Shown here: piece by piece, positions 1-10,499 of the stretch
Layout of the letters: each line of letters opens with the position of its first letter
Numbering within the stretch: the stretch's first letter is position 1
Assembly: GCA_015501075.1 (NCBI GenBank)
Contig: JADNYJ010000284.1
Location: forward strand, 1-43,184
Reading direction: 5' to 3'
Source of the DNA: Gymnopilus junonius
Lineage: Eukaryota; Basidiomycota; Agaricomycetes; Agaricales; Galerinaceae
DNA length: 43,184 bases
Made by a program: the position numbers and the translations under genes
Notes under the pieces: model-generated
Databases searched by the model: none
What the model saw: the letters and a program-made list of their open reading frames with translations, nothing else
What the model was told of the DNA's origin: nothing

Positions 1-200
1 ATCTTCACAGGTTTGTAATCATCAACCTCCATTTCTTCATCATGCCTTCTTTGCCTGCGAGCATGAGCCCGTCTCTCTTCTTCAGTATACTGCACAGAGT
101 TATCTGCATCATCTCCAGTCAATACAGGAATATCTGAGTTTGTTTCATCCATCCAGCACTGTAGATGATGCATTACTGCACGTGCAATGCTCGTATCCAA
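1..200 (-). CDS. Partial exon of an unrecognised acidic/basic-patch protein, running off the window edge
   Basis: Read on the minus strand, one frame stays open for about 66 codons from near 200 down to base 1 with no start and no stop, so it is an internal exon or a fragment. The product has a Trp-containing segment (QCWMDETNSDIP), then an acidic stretch (TGDDADNSVQYTEEE), then an Arg/His-rich stretch (RRAHARRQRRHDEEMEVDD). The alternation of acidic and basic charge and the lack of stops suggest real coding sequence, but no family is recognised. The rest of the gene lies to the left of the window. Confidence is limited because only one exon is visible and the splice sites are not certain. 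Confidence 0.35.
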   Translation of the reverse strand, partial: MDTSIARAVMHHLQCWMDETNSDIPVLTGDDADNSVQYTEEERRAHARRQRRHDEEMEVDDYKPVK

Positions 201-959
201 CTATTGGACACCTGACCTTGCTCATCTTCAAACTCTTTTGCGCTTCTGCTTGCATGGAGATTGAGCAAGTCAGTGTTCTCTGTCATTGAGAACAGGCACT
301 GTTAGGAACAGTGGCCAGTGATACATGAGAGCTGAAGTTGTTTTTTCTACAAAGTGTGCAAAAACAGAGAAGGGGAGATTGGGAAAGTCTTGCATTTTAG
401 ACATTGCAGAGTATGACCAGACTGGGTTTGATCAAGTTCCAACACCTCAATGATCTGTGAACTTGAAAAGAAGCAAAATGCTAAACTAAGCTAAACTGGA
501 ACTAGCTAACTCAGGGGTCACCTTCAGGTGTTGCCTGAGTATTATTGTCACCATATTGGTAGGACAACCTTCCTTACTAGCAGCAGCTTAAGGCTGGGCC
601 TGGCAAGGGTTGTAAAAAGTGGAGGAAAGCTAAGAGTCCATAAACAAGTTAAAAAGCAAGTTCACAAATCATGCAGCTACAGGGCTCAATGGGTAGAGAA
701 CTGCAGCTATCTGAGGCACAAGGTGTGGGAACGTGTTAAGTAACAGTGGGCCAAAAATAAGCAACTCAGTGCATGTAACTAAAAAGTTATTATACACTAA
801 AGTACAGTAAGTTACTAGCATCTTGATAAAATAGCTGGGCACTTGCCTGAAGTCTGGGGTGGGTTGACTGAGGATGTCTGGTTCAAGGTGGGGGTTTATA
901 TACCTTCAGTCAGTTCATTTCCAAATTTGGAAGTTCTAAAAATAAGATACAATCCATCA
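201..959. other. Stretch without a recognisable gene
   Basis: AT-rich, CpG-poor sequence. A 71-codon open frame on the plus strand (528-743) is Lys/Arg/Ser-rich and shows no domain. It is probably chance. The tandem satellite begins immediately after this stretch. Confidence 0.5.
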
Positions 960-2850
960 AATGCTAAGGTGATCAATACAGATACATACAGATAGTAGGA
1001 CCTAATCTAATCTGATAAGATAAGCTTAAAAAAGACACATGCTGCATCTCAGAAATAGTGTCAACAGATCTTGGAGAAGGTTATATACTTAAGTTAAACA
1101 TCATGGGATGTGAAACTGAGTCATTAACAAGGACATTAAGTCATAATCAGATTACATGCTAACTAGCACTTGCACACTACTTGCACATTATGGACCAACA
1201 ACCCATGATTTCTATATGTAAGTTGGGAGTAGTGTTAAGGCATCTGTGGAAAGCCTGTATGCTAAAGATAGACAGCAGAAGATTTGTTATTGACATATTA
1301 AAAAACATGTTTAGTCAAAGTCAGATAAAATGTTAATTGTACTTTGTGTATCACTTATGCAATTGGGGGACAGCTACACCAAGTGGTTTCATGTAAGTCA
1401 GAAATAGGGTTGATGCACTTGGAAGAAGCATATATCCAAATGTTAGTTCTTGTGTGATGTGAAACTAGTACAATAACATAGACCTTAAGTTGAAGTTGGA
1501 TCTGAAGCTAATTAGCATTTGTGCATTTTTGAGACAACAAGCCATAATTCTGATACATAAGTTAGGGGTAGTGTTCAGGCATCTGTGGAAAGCCTGTATA
1601 CTAAAGATAGATAGCACAGGATATGAGATTGACATGCTAATAAACATGTTTAGTCAAAGTCAGATCAGATGTTGATTGCACTTTGGGTATCACTTGTGCA
1701 ATTGTGGGTTAGCTGCATAGAATGGTTTCATGTAAGTCAGAAATAGTGTTGATGCACATAGGAGAAGCATATGTTCAAAGTCAGGACCTGGCATAATGTG
1801 AAACTAATATGTTGATGTAGATATTAAGTTGAGGTCAGATCAGATGCTAATTAGCACTTGTGCATTACTTGTACCATTTTGGAGCAACAAGTTATAAATT
1901 TTGCATGTGAGCTCTGAGGAGTGTTAGAGCAGGTGTTAGAAGCATGTAGGCTGAAATTAAACAGCACAGGATATAAGACTATGCTATAAACATAGATGCT
2001 AAGTCACAGTTGGATTAGATGCTAATGAGCACTTTGTGTGTCAATTGCCCAATATTGTGATAACTGCACTAAATTCTTTCCCATAAGTAAGGAATAATGT
2101 AAAGGCACCTGAAACAAGAATGCATACTAAAATTGGACACTATGTCATGTGAGACTAAAATACTAGCAAAGATGTTAAGTCCAAGTCAGCTCAGATGCTA
2201 ACTAGCACCTGGTGTCTCACTTGCCCAATTGTGGTCCAAATACCCTGGGTCAACTTCTGTAGATTTGGGATTGTGTTTGAGCACCTGTAAGAGGAATGCA
2301 TCCTACAATTCAAAATGAACCACACTTGTGAATAGCTTACTATTTGATTTGCTATATCAAAATCAGAACTAAGTTCAATTAGCACATTGTGTGTCACTTG
2401 TCTAAATGTATAATAATACTCTGGCTATGCTCAAGAGATTGTCACATAAGTCAGCCCCAAGGTGGAAGCACATGTAAAGACACTATACACCAAGTACAAA
2501 CAGCCTAGAATCTGAAAATTACAATTGACACAAGCCAGAAATATGAAGTCAGATCAGAGGCTAATTAGCACTTTATCTGCTTCTTGCCTTAAAGTCTGCA
2601 CTTACTATACCTGCAATGTCAATACTGTCACATAACTTAGACATACTGTGTAATCACTTCTAGAAAGAGTCTCAGGCAAAAATAGACCTATTAGACTGTG
2701 AGAGTGGTACACTATTACAGATAATACCTGCAAGTCAGATCAGAGTTCAATGAGCATTTAGTGCATTACAATGCTGTCATGTTATATAACTTGTAGCTAT
2801 TATTAGCAACTGTGTCATAACTCAGGAGACTCTGTACAGTGTTTATATTG
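960..2850. repeat. Diverged tandem satellite, about 175-bp unit, about 10-11 copies
   Basis: A recurring core close to ATGCTAATTAGCACTT is found at about 1154, 1330, 1504, 1669, 1843, 2019, 2194, 2371, 2559 and 2745, that is every 165-188 bp. Other landmarks of the unit are a GTAAGTCAGAAATAGTGT-like segment, a CATCTG..AAGCATGTAT-like segment and AGTCAGATCAGATGC at the unit border. The first five full units alternate between two subtypes. CATCTGTGGAAAGCCTGTAT at 1241 recurs at 1580 (339 bp apart), while the units at 1330 and 1669 share TGGTTTCATGTAAGTCAGAA. This gives a dimeric higher-order repeat of about 340 bp. Later copies are more diverged and slightly longer. No CpG was seen between 1141 and 2760. 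Short open frames here are unlikely to be genes. Confidence 0.85.
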
Positions 2851-3222
2851 ACAGAGGACATATATATATACAACAATAACTCTGTATGTACTATGCTTGT
2901 CTTTGCACAGTACCAACTAAAACTACAATTACAATTACAATTGCAGTAACTCTGTACTATCGTGTATCTACAGAGAAAATTTACTAGTTACATGATTCAA
3001 AGTCCTTATTGTAGACTCTGCTATACGTGTATCTACAGAAAACTACAAGTTTGTTCAAAGCAGAATACAATCAAAACAATGTGTGTTTTATATACAAGTC
3101 CCATAAGCATCAAGCTAATGATCAAACAAGTAAACCCACTCTGAACTTTGCGTGTATAGCCAGAGCATAGAAAAATAAATATAAACACATAAAACAAGCT
3201 AAAACAATCCAACATACTGTAT
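2851..3222. other. AT-rich spacer with short repeated motifs
   Basis: Contains a (TA)n run near 2861, repeated ACAATT units near 2930 and two copies of CGTGTATCTACAGA (near 2961 and 3026). Open frames of 60 codons on both strands here show no recognisable features. No gene is supported. Confidence 0.45.
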
Positions 3223-4597
3223 TTATCTTCTCATAGGCTCCTTGCCTTTGTAAGATGATTTAGAGTATCTTTCTCGAGACCGACTAGGAGATGGTGACTC
3301 GCGATGGCGGCTGTGTGAACGTGAATCTTGTTGCATGCTATGTGAGTGTGCAGGTAAATTCTGGCATTGGCTGTAATGACGAGGAGATGGTGATCGATAA
3401 CGATGAGAAGATGTAGATTGACGTTGTAGAGATGGAGATTGATGATGATGAGATAGCTGATGACGAGATGATGAAGCAACTGGCTGAGTCTTTTGGGAAT
3501 GTGATGGAGGATAAGTGCCATGCTTCCTAAGATAATGCTCTAGATCAGGCCAGCCTAGTTTGCTAACAGGAACACAGAAACCCCAGACTTTAGTATCTTG
3601 CTCTGGTGTACTGTGCTCCATTTCCAACCAGGCTACCATATCAGGATGGTTTTCTGCAACTGCTTCCATAAAGCGATAGCTGCTATGCCAATGAGATCTG
3701 CCAATAACTAGCTCAATAATCATCTCTGGCTAAAACGTGGAAAGTGGGATGGCCATTGACCAGATGCATGAAGAGCCAGCCCATGCTCAAGTGCAGTAAT
3801 AGTAGCTTGATACTTCTTCCAGTTAGTTCGCAATCCTATGGTATATGTTAGATCTATATTATTATATACATCAAATAATTAAATAGACTTACCTTGATGT
3901 ATGGTACCTATAAGATCTTTGAAATTTCAAAATAGTCAATGAGCAGATCTTTGTCAGTTGAATGTGCTGATAATGGATTTGCAGTTGCAGAAGAAGTAGA
4001 GGCATGTGGCTGCATGGATGTAGTAGATTCATGCAGAGTGATTGATGCAGGGGTTTTATACAATAAACTAAAATCAAATGTTGTCTATATAACATGTCAT
4101 TATATAATAGATTGAGTTAAAAAACTGATTATCACTTACTGCTAACACACAGATGATGTTTTTGCCATTAGAATCTCATGGTGCATCGATGTCTTCATTA
4201 TCAGAAAATGCCATGATTTTGGTATAAATACCATAACTGGTCCAGTCATGCTCATCATGATGATACATGCAAAAAACAAGCTTGGGATTTGCTAAAATAT
4301 TTTAAAAATTAGTATTAAATAATATAAAATAAACATCATCAACTTGCTTTGCATAGGTTCAAAGTCTTCAGTTGCTCAGTGAACCACTGTTTTGATTGTA
4401 GGGCACTGAGATATATCCTTAACTGGAATCCGCACTATTGGGGTGTTGTTGGTGATTTTAACATTTTGTGGGCTATCTGCTGAGTGAAACAAAAGAATTT
4501 TGCCTCGATCAACCATATCGACTGTGTTTGACTGATCTAGCCACACTTGATTTGCATCAGCCATATTGAATACATTGCCACTTGCACGACCACGCAA
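3223..4597 (-). pseudogene. Decayed multi-exon gene with an Arg/Ser-rich C-terminal tail, family unknown
   Basis: Pieces of one gene can be followed down the minus strand. An exon near 4597-4376 gives a segment with NVFNMADANQVW. A second near 4290-4140 gives VFCMYHHDEHDW and DNEDIDAP and ends before a GTAAGTG donor. A third lies near 4080-3890, and a fourth encodes GLRTNWKKYQATITALEHG. The last block (3723-3223) has a compact Trp-rich segment (AWLEMEHSTPEQDTKVWGF, WPDLEHYLRKHG) and then about 80 residues rich in Ser, Arg, His and Gln, with RSPSPR, SPSPSRSRER and a GKEPMRR end. The tail resembles RS domains of splicing-type proteins, though it may simply be a charged tail of a multicopy family gene. 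In-frame stops between the blocks (for example after DIDAP, a TGA) indicate decay. It sits next to a copia LTR. No known function can be assigned. Confidence 0.45.
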
Positions 4598-4640
4598 AAT
4601 ACCTCCAGTTGAGCGAGATGCACCATATGCAGGTATATGC

Positions 4641-5136
4641 TGTTAGACTTGCACAAATAAGCAAGGATCTGTGTAGTTAACACAGCTCAACCAACTAGTA
4701 TGCTCAAGTACAGCAATCACTGAGAATCACAGAGTATAACTCAAAATGCTTATAACTTGTTCAATTCAAATCGTAGTGTCTTGCTTTCCTTGACATAGTA
4801 GGAAACATAGTATCTAATGTAGCTACGTGCCCAAAAACCGCGAGGCTGACAAAACACCCAAAATGTGGATAATTCGAAAATGTCAAAACACAAACGTACT
4901 TTAAATGCCATGTATGCTATATCACTAGAACCGGATTTTCGACCTGATTTCAGATCTCAAATCCGTTTTCCGAAATTCTAACTCTACGCCGAAGTAATTC
5001 GCAAAATACTAGTGAAAACGCGACCAAAAGCAAAACTTAGTAAACTACAAGTGTCCAAATGAAGTGAAACTAATTCTAAGTCTATTCTAAATGTTTATAG
5101 AACATTGTTAGAAGTGTTTGATCACTACTTCTAACA
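4641..5136 (-). repeat. 3' LTR of the copia element
   Basis: A 496-bp block is bounded by the inverted ends TGTTAGA (4641) and TCTAACA (ending 5136), the usual TG..CA borders of an LTR. It lies directly downstream, in minus-strand reading, of the copia RNase H end. The bases next to its inner end read on the minus strand as a G-rich run (AGGGGGTTG), which fits a polypurine tract. The matching 5' LTR is not seen, so target-site duplication cannot be tested. Confidence 0.75.
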
Positions 5137-6901
5137 CAACCCCCTGATGAAACACTTCAACAATTCAAGGAGATGGAGCATCATTCACTCCATATCTTCC
5201 ACACAACCCCTGATCGAACATCTCCCATTACCAATCCCATTAACTCTCTAAGCTTCTTCACTTGGGGCTTAGGCAGTGCCTTGGTCAACAGATCTGCAGG
5301 CATGTCCTCTGTTCGAATATAATGGGGCAGAATCCTTTTCATCTCTACCTGATTCGCAACCAGTAAAAGCAAAGATCCAAATGCTTCATTCGCCCATGAT
5401 GTTCTGGATTCTTTGCAACAGACATGGCTGACTGATTGTCCATGTACAACTTTGCAGGTGTAGTAGGATGATAGCCCAATTCCTGTAACAGATTCTGCAT
5501 CTATCTTATCTCCATGCCAGCAGCTCCTCCAGCAATGAACTCTGCTTCTGTTGTCGACCTAGTGACCACAGGCTGCAGTTTGTTCACCATGAAACAACCC
5601 CGAACCAAGCTTACCATGTATCCACTAGTTGATTTGCCACAGTCCTTGTCCCCAGCATGATCAGCATCACAATAAGTTGCAAACAAGTGATTGCCAATCT
5701 CTTCATCAGGACCATACTCTAGCTTCATATCAACTGTGCCCTTCAAATAGCAGAACAGGTGTCTGACAGCCTTCCAGTGGGTCATTCCAGGATTGGAATT
5801 AAAGCGGGCTAATACACCAACAGTGTATGCAATATCAGGATGAGTCATGGTAGCCAGATACATGAGGATCCAACGGCGCTTATGTATGGGATGTCTTTCA
5901 TTTCCATCACTTCATCCATAGTCTTAGGACTCTGCTCAGAGGTCAACTTTGAACCAGGCACCATAGGTGTGCCAATAGGTTTGCAATCAGCCATGTTGAA
6001 CTCTTCCAGCTTATTAATGATGTACTGGTGCTGAGCCAGGTACAATTTGCAATTCTTGCGATCCCTGGTTACTTCAACACCTAATAAGAAGTGGGTTTCA
6101 CCTAGATCTCTTAGTTTGAATCACTTGCCAAGTTCAATTACAAAGTTGTCCAGCAATTCCTTTGACTTAGATGCCATAGTAATATCATCAACAAAGACAG
6201 GTACTATGACTTTGATGCCATCTCAGTCATAGATGTAGAGTGAGGCATCACTATAGGTCTTCCTAAACCCAAGATCAGACAGCACCTTTCCTAAGGTCTC
6301 ACCCCACAAGCGTGAAGCCTGCTTTAACCCATACAGGGACTTGTTGAGCTTACAGACATGATTCTTTCCACCCTGCTTGAATCCCTCTGGCTGCTGCATA
6401 TAGATCTCCACATCAATATCACTGTTGGTGAATGCATAGGAGATATCCACTGAACGCAATTCCATATCCTCAATAGCAGCCAGAGCTAACACAACATGCA
6501 CAGTTGCCTGATGCATAGTTGAAGCAAAGGTTTTAAAATAGTCCTGCCCAGGTCACTGGCTAAAGCCCTTTGCAACCACATGTGATTTGAATCTCTCAAT
6601 TGACCCATCTGCATTGTACTTGGTTTTAAACACCCATTTACACCCAATAGCATTCTTATCCTCAGGAAGCTCCACAATAGTCCATGTTCCATTTTCCAGA
6701 TGCCAGTTGTATTCTTCCAACATGGAAGCCTTCCATTTATCAGACTCATCAGATGAAATAGCCTCCTTATATGATTGAGGGTCAGGTTTGCCACCATGCA
6801 CAACATGTGCATCTTCAAAATCCTCATCATCCCCATCATCAAGGTCAGGGTCAGGTACTGTTGATGTACGATCATGAGCAACTGTCCACCATTCAGTAGA
6901 T
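5137..6901 (-). pseudogene. Ty1/copia retrotransposon polyprotein remnant (reverse transcriptase and RNase H)
   Basis: The minus strand encodes, in order, the linker before the reverse transcriptase (NGTWTIVELPEDKNAIGCKW, then NADGSIERFKSHVVAKGFSQ), the reverse transcriptase (MELRSVDISYAFTNSDID, KLNKSLYGLKQASRLW, FVDDI active-site region, LRDLGETHFLLGVEV) and the copia RNase H (YCDADHAGDKDCGKSTSGYM, RSTTEAEF, MDNQSA, HIRTEDMPADLLTKALPKP-like end). Gag, protease and integrase are missing, so the element is 5'-truncated. The frame is broken by stops. TGA at 6553-6555 stands where GFSQ-R-PG is usual, TGA at 6223-6225 lies in YD-stop-DG, TGA at 6121-6123 replaces the usual Trp of GKWFKL, and a TAG at 5501-5503 also replaces a Trp. 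It is a dead element. The 3' LTR lies just beyond it. Confidence 0.9.
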
Positions 6902-7009
6902 GGCCACAACAGAAGTATGGGGTACAACGGCAAGTTATATTTGTCACTAAACTACCATATTTGTACAAATGTGACATGTGAGCACCAGGTCACATCATGT
7001 AAATCTAAC
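6902..7009 (-). repeat. Truncated copy of the 168-bp LTR-like repeat
   Basis: Read on the minus strand it starts TGTTAGATTTACATGATGTG and matches most of the repeat at 10332-10499, with an extra 13 or so bases near 6945-6957. The match ends at about 6902, where copia coding sequence begins, so the distal third of the repeat is missing here. Both copies point the same way. It may be the 3' LTR of a small non-autonomous element or an independent truncated insertion. Confidence 0.7.
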
Positions 7010-7117
7010 AGGTCTGGTGGGAAGGCAGTTGTCATATGTTTCCTGTGTCCTCATCCTCTGACTTCTGTCCCAAAACCCCTTCATTAGCACTGGCAGTCAT
7101 GATGTATAATAGAAGTA
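7010..7117. other. Short flank between LTR fragment and LINE insertion
   Basis: This 108-bp piece is the continuation of the sequence downstream of the HNH gene, separated from it by the LINE. On the minus strand it contains a purine-rich run (near 7068-7040) upstream of the LTR-like repeat. No gene. Confidence 0.4.
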
Positions 7118-9115
7118 ATACCCTATGATATTTTTTTTTTAAATCAAGGATTTATATACTGGTGCACGAAAGCAGTCCAGTCGCAGTGATACATACACCC
7201 AAAGTACACTACCATTAAACTATGCCTAGTGCGAGACTGGCTCTTGTGGGCCAACTGAGAACCACAAAGCAGTGGACCCATACTCTTGTTGATGCCCCAA
7301 CCGAAGGGAGGGGTCAAACAAAGTGATGGAAGGGCACTGGAAGGGGGCCCGCCAGCCAAACCCAACAGCCAAGGATGTGCACGTACTGTGTTAGCCACTG
7401 AAGGCAGACCATTTCGGGTTGCCAAAGCAGGGGGCCACACTTGTCTGTTGATAATGCCGAAGCTCCAGAACCCAGACCCCCACCCTCAACCCAGCAAAGC
7501 CAAAGTCTGCCAAGTATTAGGACTCTGTTCTGAGTGCACCCTGAACCACCAAATCCAACCAACAGGAACAACACCTACCTTGCCCAACCAAGTCATCTGA
7601 CACCTCTAGGAGGGCAGTTGAAGGTGAACACCATGGGGTTAGCCTTCAAAAAGGAAATGAGCTGATCCAGACAGACTGGATAGTCATGACAATTGTGTTG
7701 GGGGCACATTTGGAATAAGTGATCATGAGTTTGGGTGTGGTGGCCACACTCACAACTGGTGGATTCAGGGATGTTGAATCGAGAATAATACTCCCCAATG
7801 GGAGCATGGTTAGTGATGGCGCGAGTGACCCTAGTAAAGAGAGTCAAGTCACCACCTGCATACTGAAGCCAAGGGCCACCTCGCTTGGCCCTTGGTTTGA
7901 GTCAACCTCCATCAAGGCCGGTGAGCAACAAGAATTGCCGCCCTGAGTATGAAGGCTGCTGGAACAACTCTTTCCAGCCCTCCCCCAGATTGTCATCAGC
8001 TGCCTTTTGCAGCAAGGCAAGTGAGTGTGGCATGTTAGGCCCCACCGCTACTGAAAGCTCAGTTGCCATAAGGTGAGCTTGGTAATGTATGCCCCATTTC
8101 AAGGAAGATGGGACATGATGAAGAGAGATGTGGCGGCCAGGACCTCCAGTCCACCACTCCATAAGGGCATGAATAACAGCCAAGGAGTGACCCTGGCCGG
8201 AATGCACAGAGGCATCGAGCAGACTCCCCAATGCCTTAGTGGAGTCCAACATGATAATGATGTAGTTGCAGTTGTCCATGGCACAAGCCCAGACAATTGC
8301 AGTATGGAGGGAGTAAAGCTCAGCATCCTCTGCAAGAGCACTCCCGGCCATGTAGCGAGATGCATGCACCTCAACTCCTTGGCGAAATACAAGCGAAGCT
8401 GCAATAGCCTGCTTGTTCTGATCAGTGGGGTGACTACTGTTGCTGACACAAACCAGAGTAGACGGTTCCTGCTTCAAAGCTTCCCAGAAGCAGTCTAACC
8501 ATTCGCGCTGGAGCCCAACCTTATCCTTGGGTGCTGGGGTGATATCACAGTGAATCCCATGATATAACTCAAGGAATCGCCCGCCAGGATGAGCTTCTGG
8601 AGCAAATGGCTCCAGAGGCTCGCTGACAACATGGAGCATGTCATCCATGTCCATAACAGTACCCCGCACCTTAGCGCACTGTGGGGCCGTCATAAAGGCA
8701 ACAGAGCAAGGGTGAGGACTCACTCCTTTGGAGAAGGGCATGCTCAAAAGGGAGTGCACCAGATGAGTATCCGAGAGGGCTGCCATGCGCAGTACACCTA
8801 CTGCAGCAGCGCATTTCAAGACTAAGTGGATGGGGACCAGGCCAGCAAGGGCTTTGATCCCTCCCATAGGGGAGGTGTGGAATGCACCGGTAATCCAGAG
8901 CACAGCATGCCTCTGCATGCTGGTCAGTAACTTAATGGTTTCCTGGCACTTAGCACCCTGGAAGAACCACAACCGAAGGCCATATGTTGCGATAGGCAAC
9001 ACACAAGACCTGTAAAGCAGGCACTTTTGCATGGGCGTTAGCCCCCTGGAGGAGTTGCCAAGCATCCTCATCGCCTTAACGGTGGTGAAGGACTTGGTGG
9101 ATACCCTGTGATATT
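7118..9115 (-). mobile_element. 5'-truncated LINE retrotransposon with poly(A) tail and 15-bp target-site duplication
   Basis: The insertion is bounded by ATACCCTATGATATT (7118-7132) and ATACCCTGTGATATT (9101-9115), a 15-bp direct repeat with one mismatch. A run of ten T (7131-7140) next to the left copy is the poly(A) tail of a minus-strand element. Both features are hallmarks of target-primed reverse transcription. The body (about 1.96 kb) carries only the last part of the reverse transcriptase, an RNase H domain, a CCHC motif and a 3' UTR, so it is a 5'-truncated copy. The insertion sits two bases beyond the stop codon of the HNH gene. CpG is frequent inside it, unlike the flanks, which suggests a relatively recent arrival. 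Confidence 0.9.
7593..9100 (-). pseudogene. LINE ORF2 C-terminal part: reverse transcriptase thumb, RNase H, CCHC motif
   Basis: From the truncation point at 9100 the frame reads KAMRMLGNSSRGLTPMQKC and LYRSCVLPIATYGLRLWF, the end-of-RT segment typical of LINEs with RNase H (Tad1-like in fungi). An RNase H-like domain follows. The conserved Glu (AEDAELYSLHTAIVW) and second Asp (IIIMLDSTKALG) are present, but the usual first catalytic Asp position reads VSNSS, so the domain may be inactive. The last part has a CxC(8)H(4)C motif (CECGHHTQTHDHLFQMC). One in-frame TGA (7902-7904) splits the frame, and the reading continues in the same frame to a stop at 7593. The first 12 codons of the longest open frame (9140-9101) belong to the flank and target duplication, not the LINE. 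Confidence 0.85.
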
Positions 9116-9117
9116 GC

Positions 9118-10331
9118 TTAAGCAGATGCCAGTAGTTCAAAAAGAGTGTGTTCCAATGTTTCTACAGAGGCACCATTTGGGTCAAGGGTCATACTGTCAT
9201 CCATGTCTTGATAGAACTTATCGATACACTCAGCTGCTCCTGATAAGTGACTGACCTTGGCACAAGCAGGGTGAATCATGAGGTAGGCTGGGGATGGAAC
9301 AGGCAGGTTAACGGGATCTGGCATAAAGAATGTGACATATTCCAGATAATCGCATAGGACATAGCTGTCTGCAGCTTCAAGTTTGTATTTTTCCTTCTCT
9401 GTCTGATAAGAGCAAGGAAAGGATGCTTCAGAGTTGTCAGACAATTGAAGAATGTATTGGACGCACTGTTGCAAGAAACCAGACTTTTAATGTGTTGAAG
9501 TCCATATGAAATCCATGAACCACAGTCATCACATTTTCCAAACGGTGGACCTTGGAACCATTTAAGTCATCTGGAAGTTCTTCATACCCAAACTGGCACA
9601 TTACTGCCCACATGGAGGAGGCATAGTCCTGCTAGATGAAGATAGTCATTATCGAGAATCACAAAAAGGAGTAAAGCAAAAAGGCATACTTTGGGTGTGC
9701 CTGGTTCAATGGACAAGTTGGTGGACTCAGCAAATATGTGTGCACACTCTGTCACCTCCCTCTGTAAACTCGAGTCCTGGGTGATCCTCTCCCTCAACTC
9801 CCAGACTATTATTACAGAGTTCACATCATATTTTCCTGTCACAATGCAGTGATATCCATTGCGAATAAGAGCCTAATCAATATCTATGAGTGAGTATTAG
9901 TGGCAGGAGAGGACATGAACAACAAGTTTCTTGGTGTCAGCATGAGACTGAGGAGCTTCAATCAAGGTATCATTAATCATATCACTTATCATATTGAAAG
10001 AAGGCCAAGATGCATGATTAGATGGAGTGGGTATAGGGCCCTTGTTGGCTCTAACTGCATGGCCTGGTGAGAGATCACATTGAAGGAGTAAAGGTAAAGT
10101 GGGGAATGTACATGCCCTGATATAGTGATCGAAGTACATCTTCCTAATCTCCAAAAGGGCAGTATCACTGATACTTGAGCTGATCTCTTCAATGACTGTT
10201 TTCAATCCTCAATCTGTGGAGATATAGTGAACAAGATAGCCAAGAATTCTGATGTAAATCATCTTTCTCCCAATGTCCTTGCCCTTGTCAATGGCCCATT
10301 GAAGAGCCTTCTCAAGGGTCAGGCAGATATT
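9118..10331 (-). pseudogene. HNH-nuclease-domain protein of the basidiomycete type, 5' end lost
   Basis: Spliced minus-strand exons give an almost complete member of a multicopy basidiomycete family. They read EKALQWAIDKGKDIGRKM, YIRILGYLVHYISTD, LLEIRKMYFDHYIRAC, then after an intron HAVRANKGPIPTPSNHASWP, ALIRNGYHCIVTGKYDVNS, REVTECAHIFAESTN, and after another intron QDYASSMWAVMCQFGYEELP, LNGSKVHRLENVMTVVHGFH. The end is PSPAYLMIHPACAKVSHLSG, stop at 9118-9120. The His pairs in ECAHIF and GFHMDF are the HNH-type nuclease positions. The biological substrate of this family is not known. Introns include one with a GTACATTCC donor and CACCAG acceptor that restores the frame exactly. One TGA (10209-10211) interrupts STD-stop-GLKTV. 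The N-terminus is cut off by the LTR-like repeat, and a LINE lies just after the stop. Confidence 0.75.
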
Positions 10332-10499
10332 TGTTAGAAGAGAAGAAAGAAAAGAGAGAGAGAGAGATGAAAATGGAAACCCGAAACACAAACACAGACA
10401 CCTAATGGTCACAACAGAAGTACGAGGTATGACAGCAAGTTATATTTGTTTGTACAAATGTGACATGTGAGCACCAGGTCACATCATGTAAATCTAACA
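10332..10499 (-). repeat. 168-bp LTR-like repeat, complete copy
   Basis: Bounded by TGTTAGA (10332) and TCTAACA (ending 10499), the same inverted ends as the copia LTR but with a different interior. Read on the minus strand it begins TGTTAGATTTACATGATGTG and includes a CT-rich run (GA-rich on plus, near 10352-10368). The five bases on either side (ATATT and TCCTC) do not match, so it is not a simple solo insertion with a target duplication. A truncated sister copy in the same orientation lies at 6902-7009, 3.3 kb away. Confidence 0.7.

Noticed and set aside
7144..7600. Overlapping open frames on both strands (98-104 codons) beside the LINE coding part
   Set aside because: They lie in the 3' UTR of the LINE between its CCHC motif and the poly(A), overlap each other and show no domain.
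9101..9140. N-terminal codons of the 412-codon minus-strand frame as the start of the LINE protein
   Set aside because: They cross the target-site duplication and belong to the HNH gene flank; the LINE begins at 9100.
10332..10499. Simple solo-LTR insertion with target duplication
   Set aside because: The five-base flanks ATATT and TCCTC differ, so the standard signature is missing.
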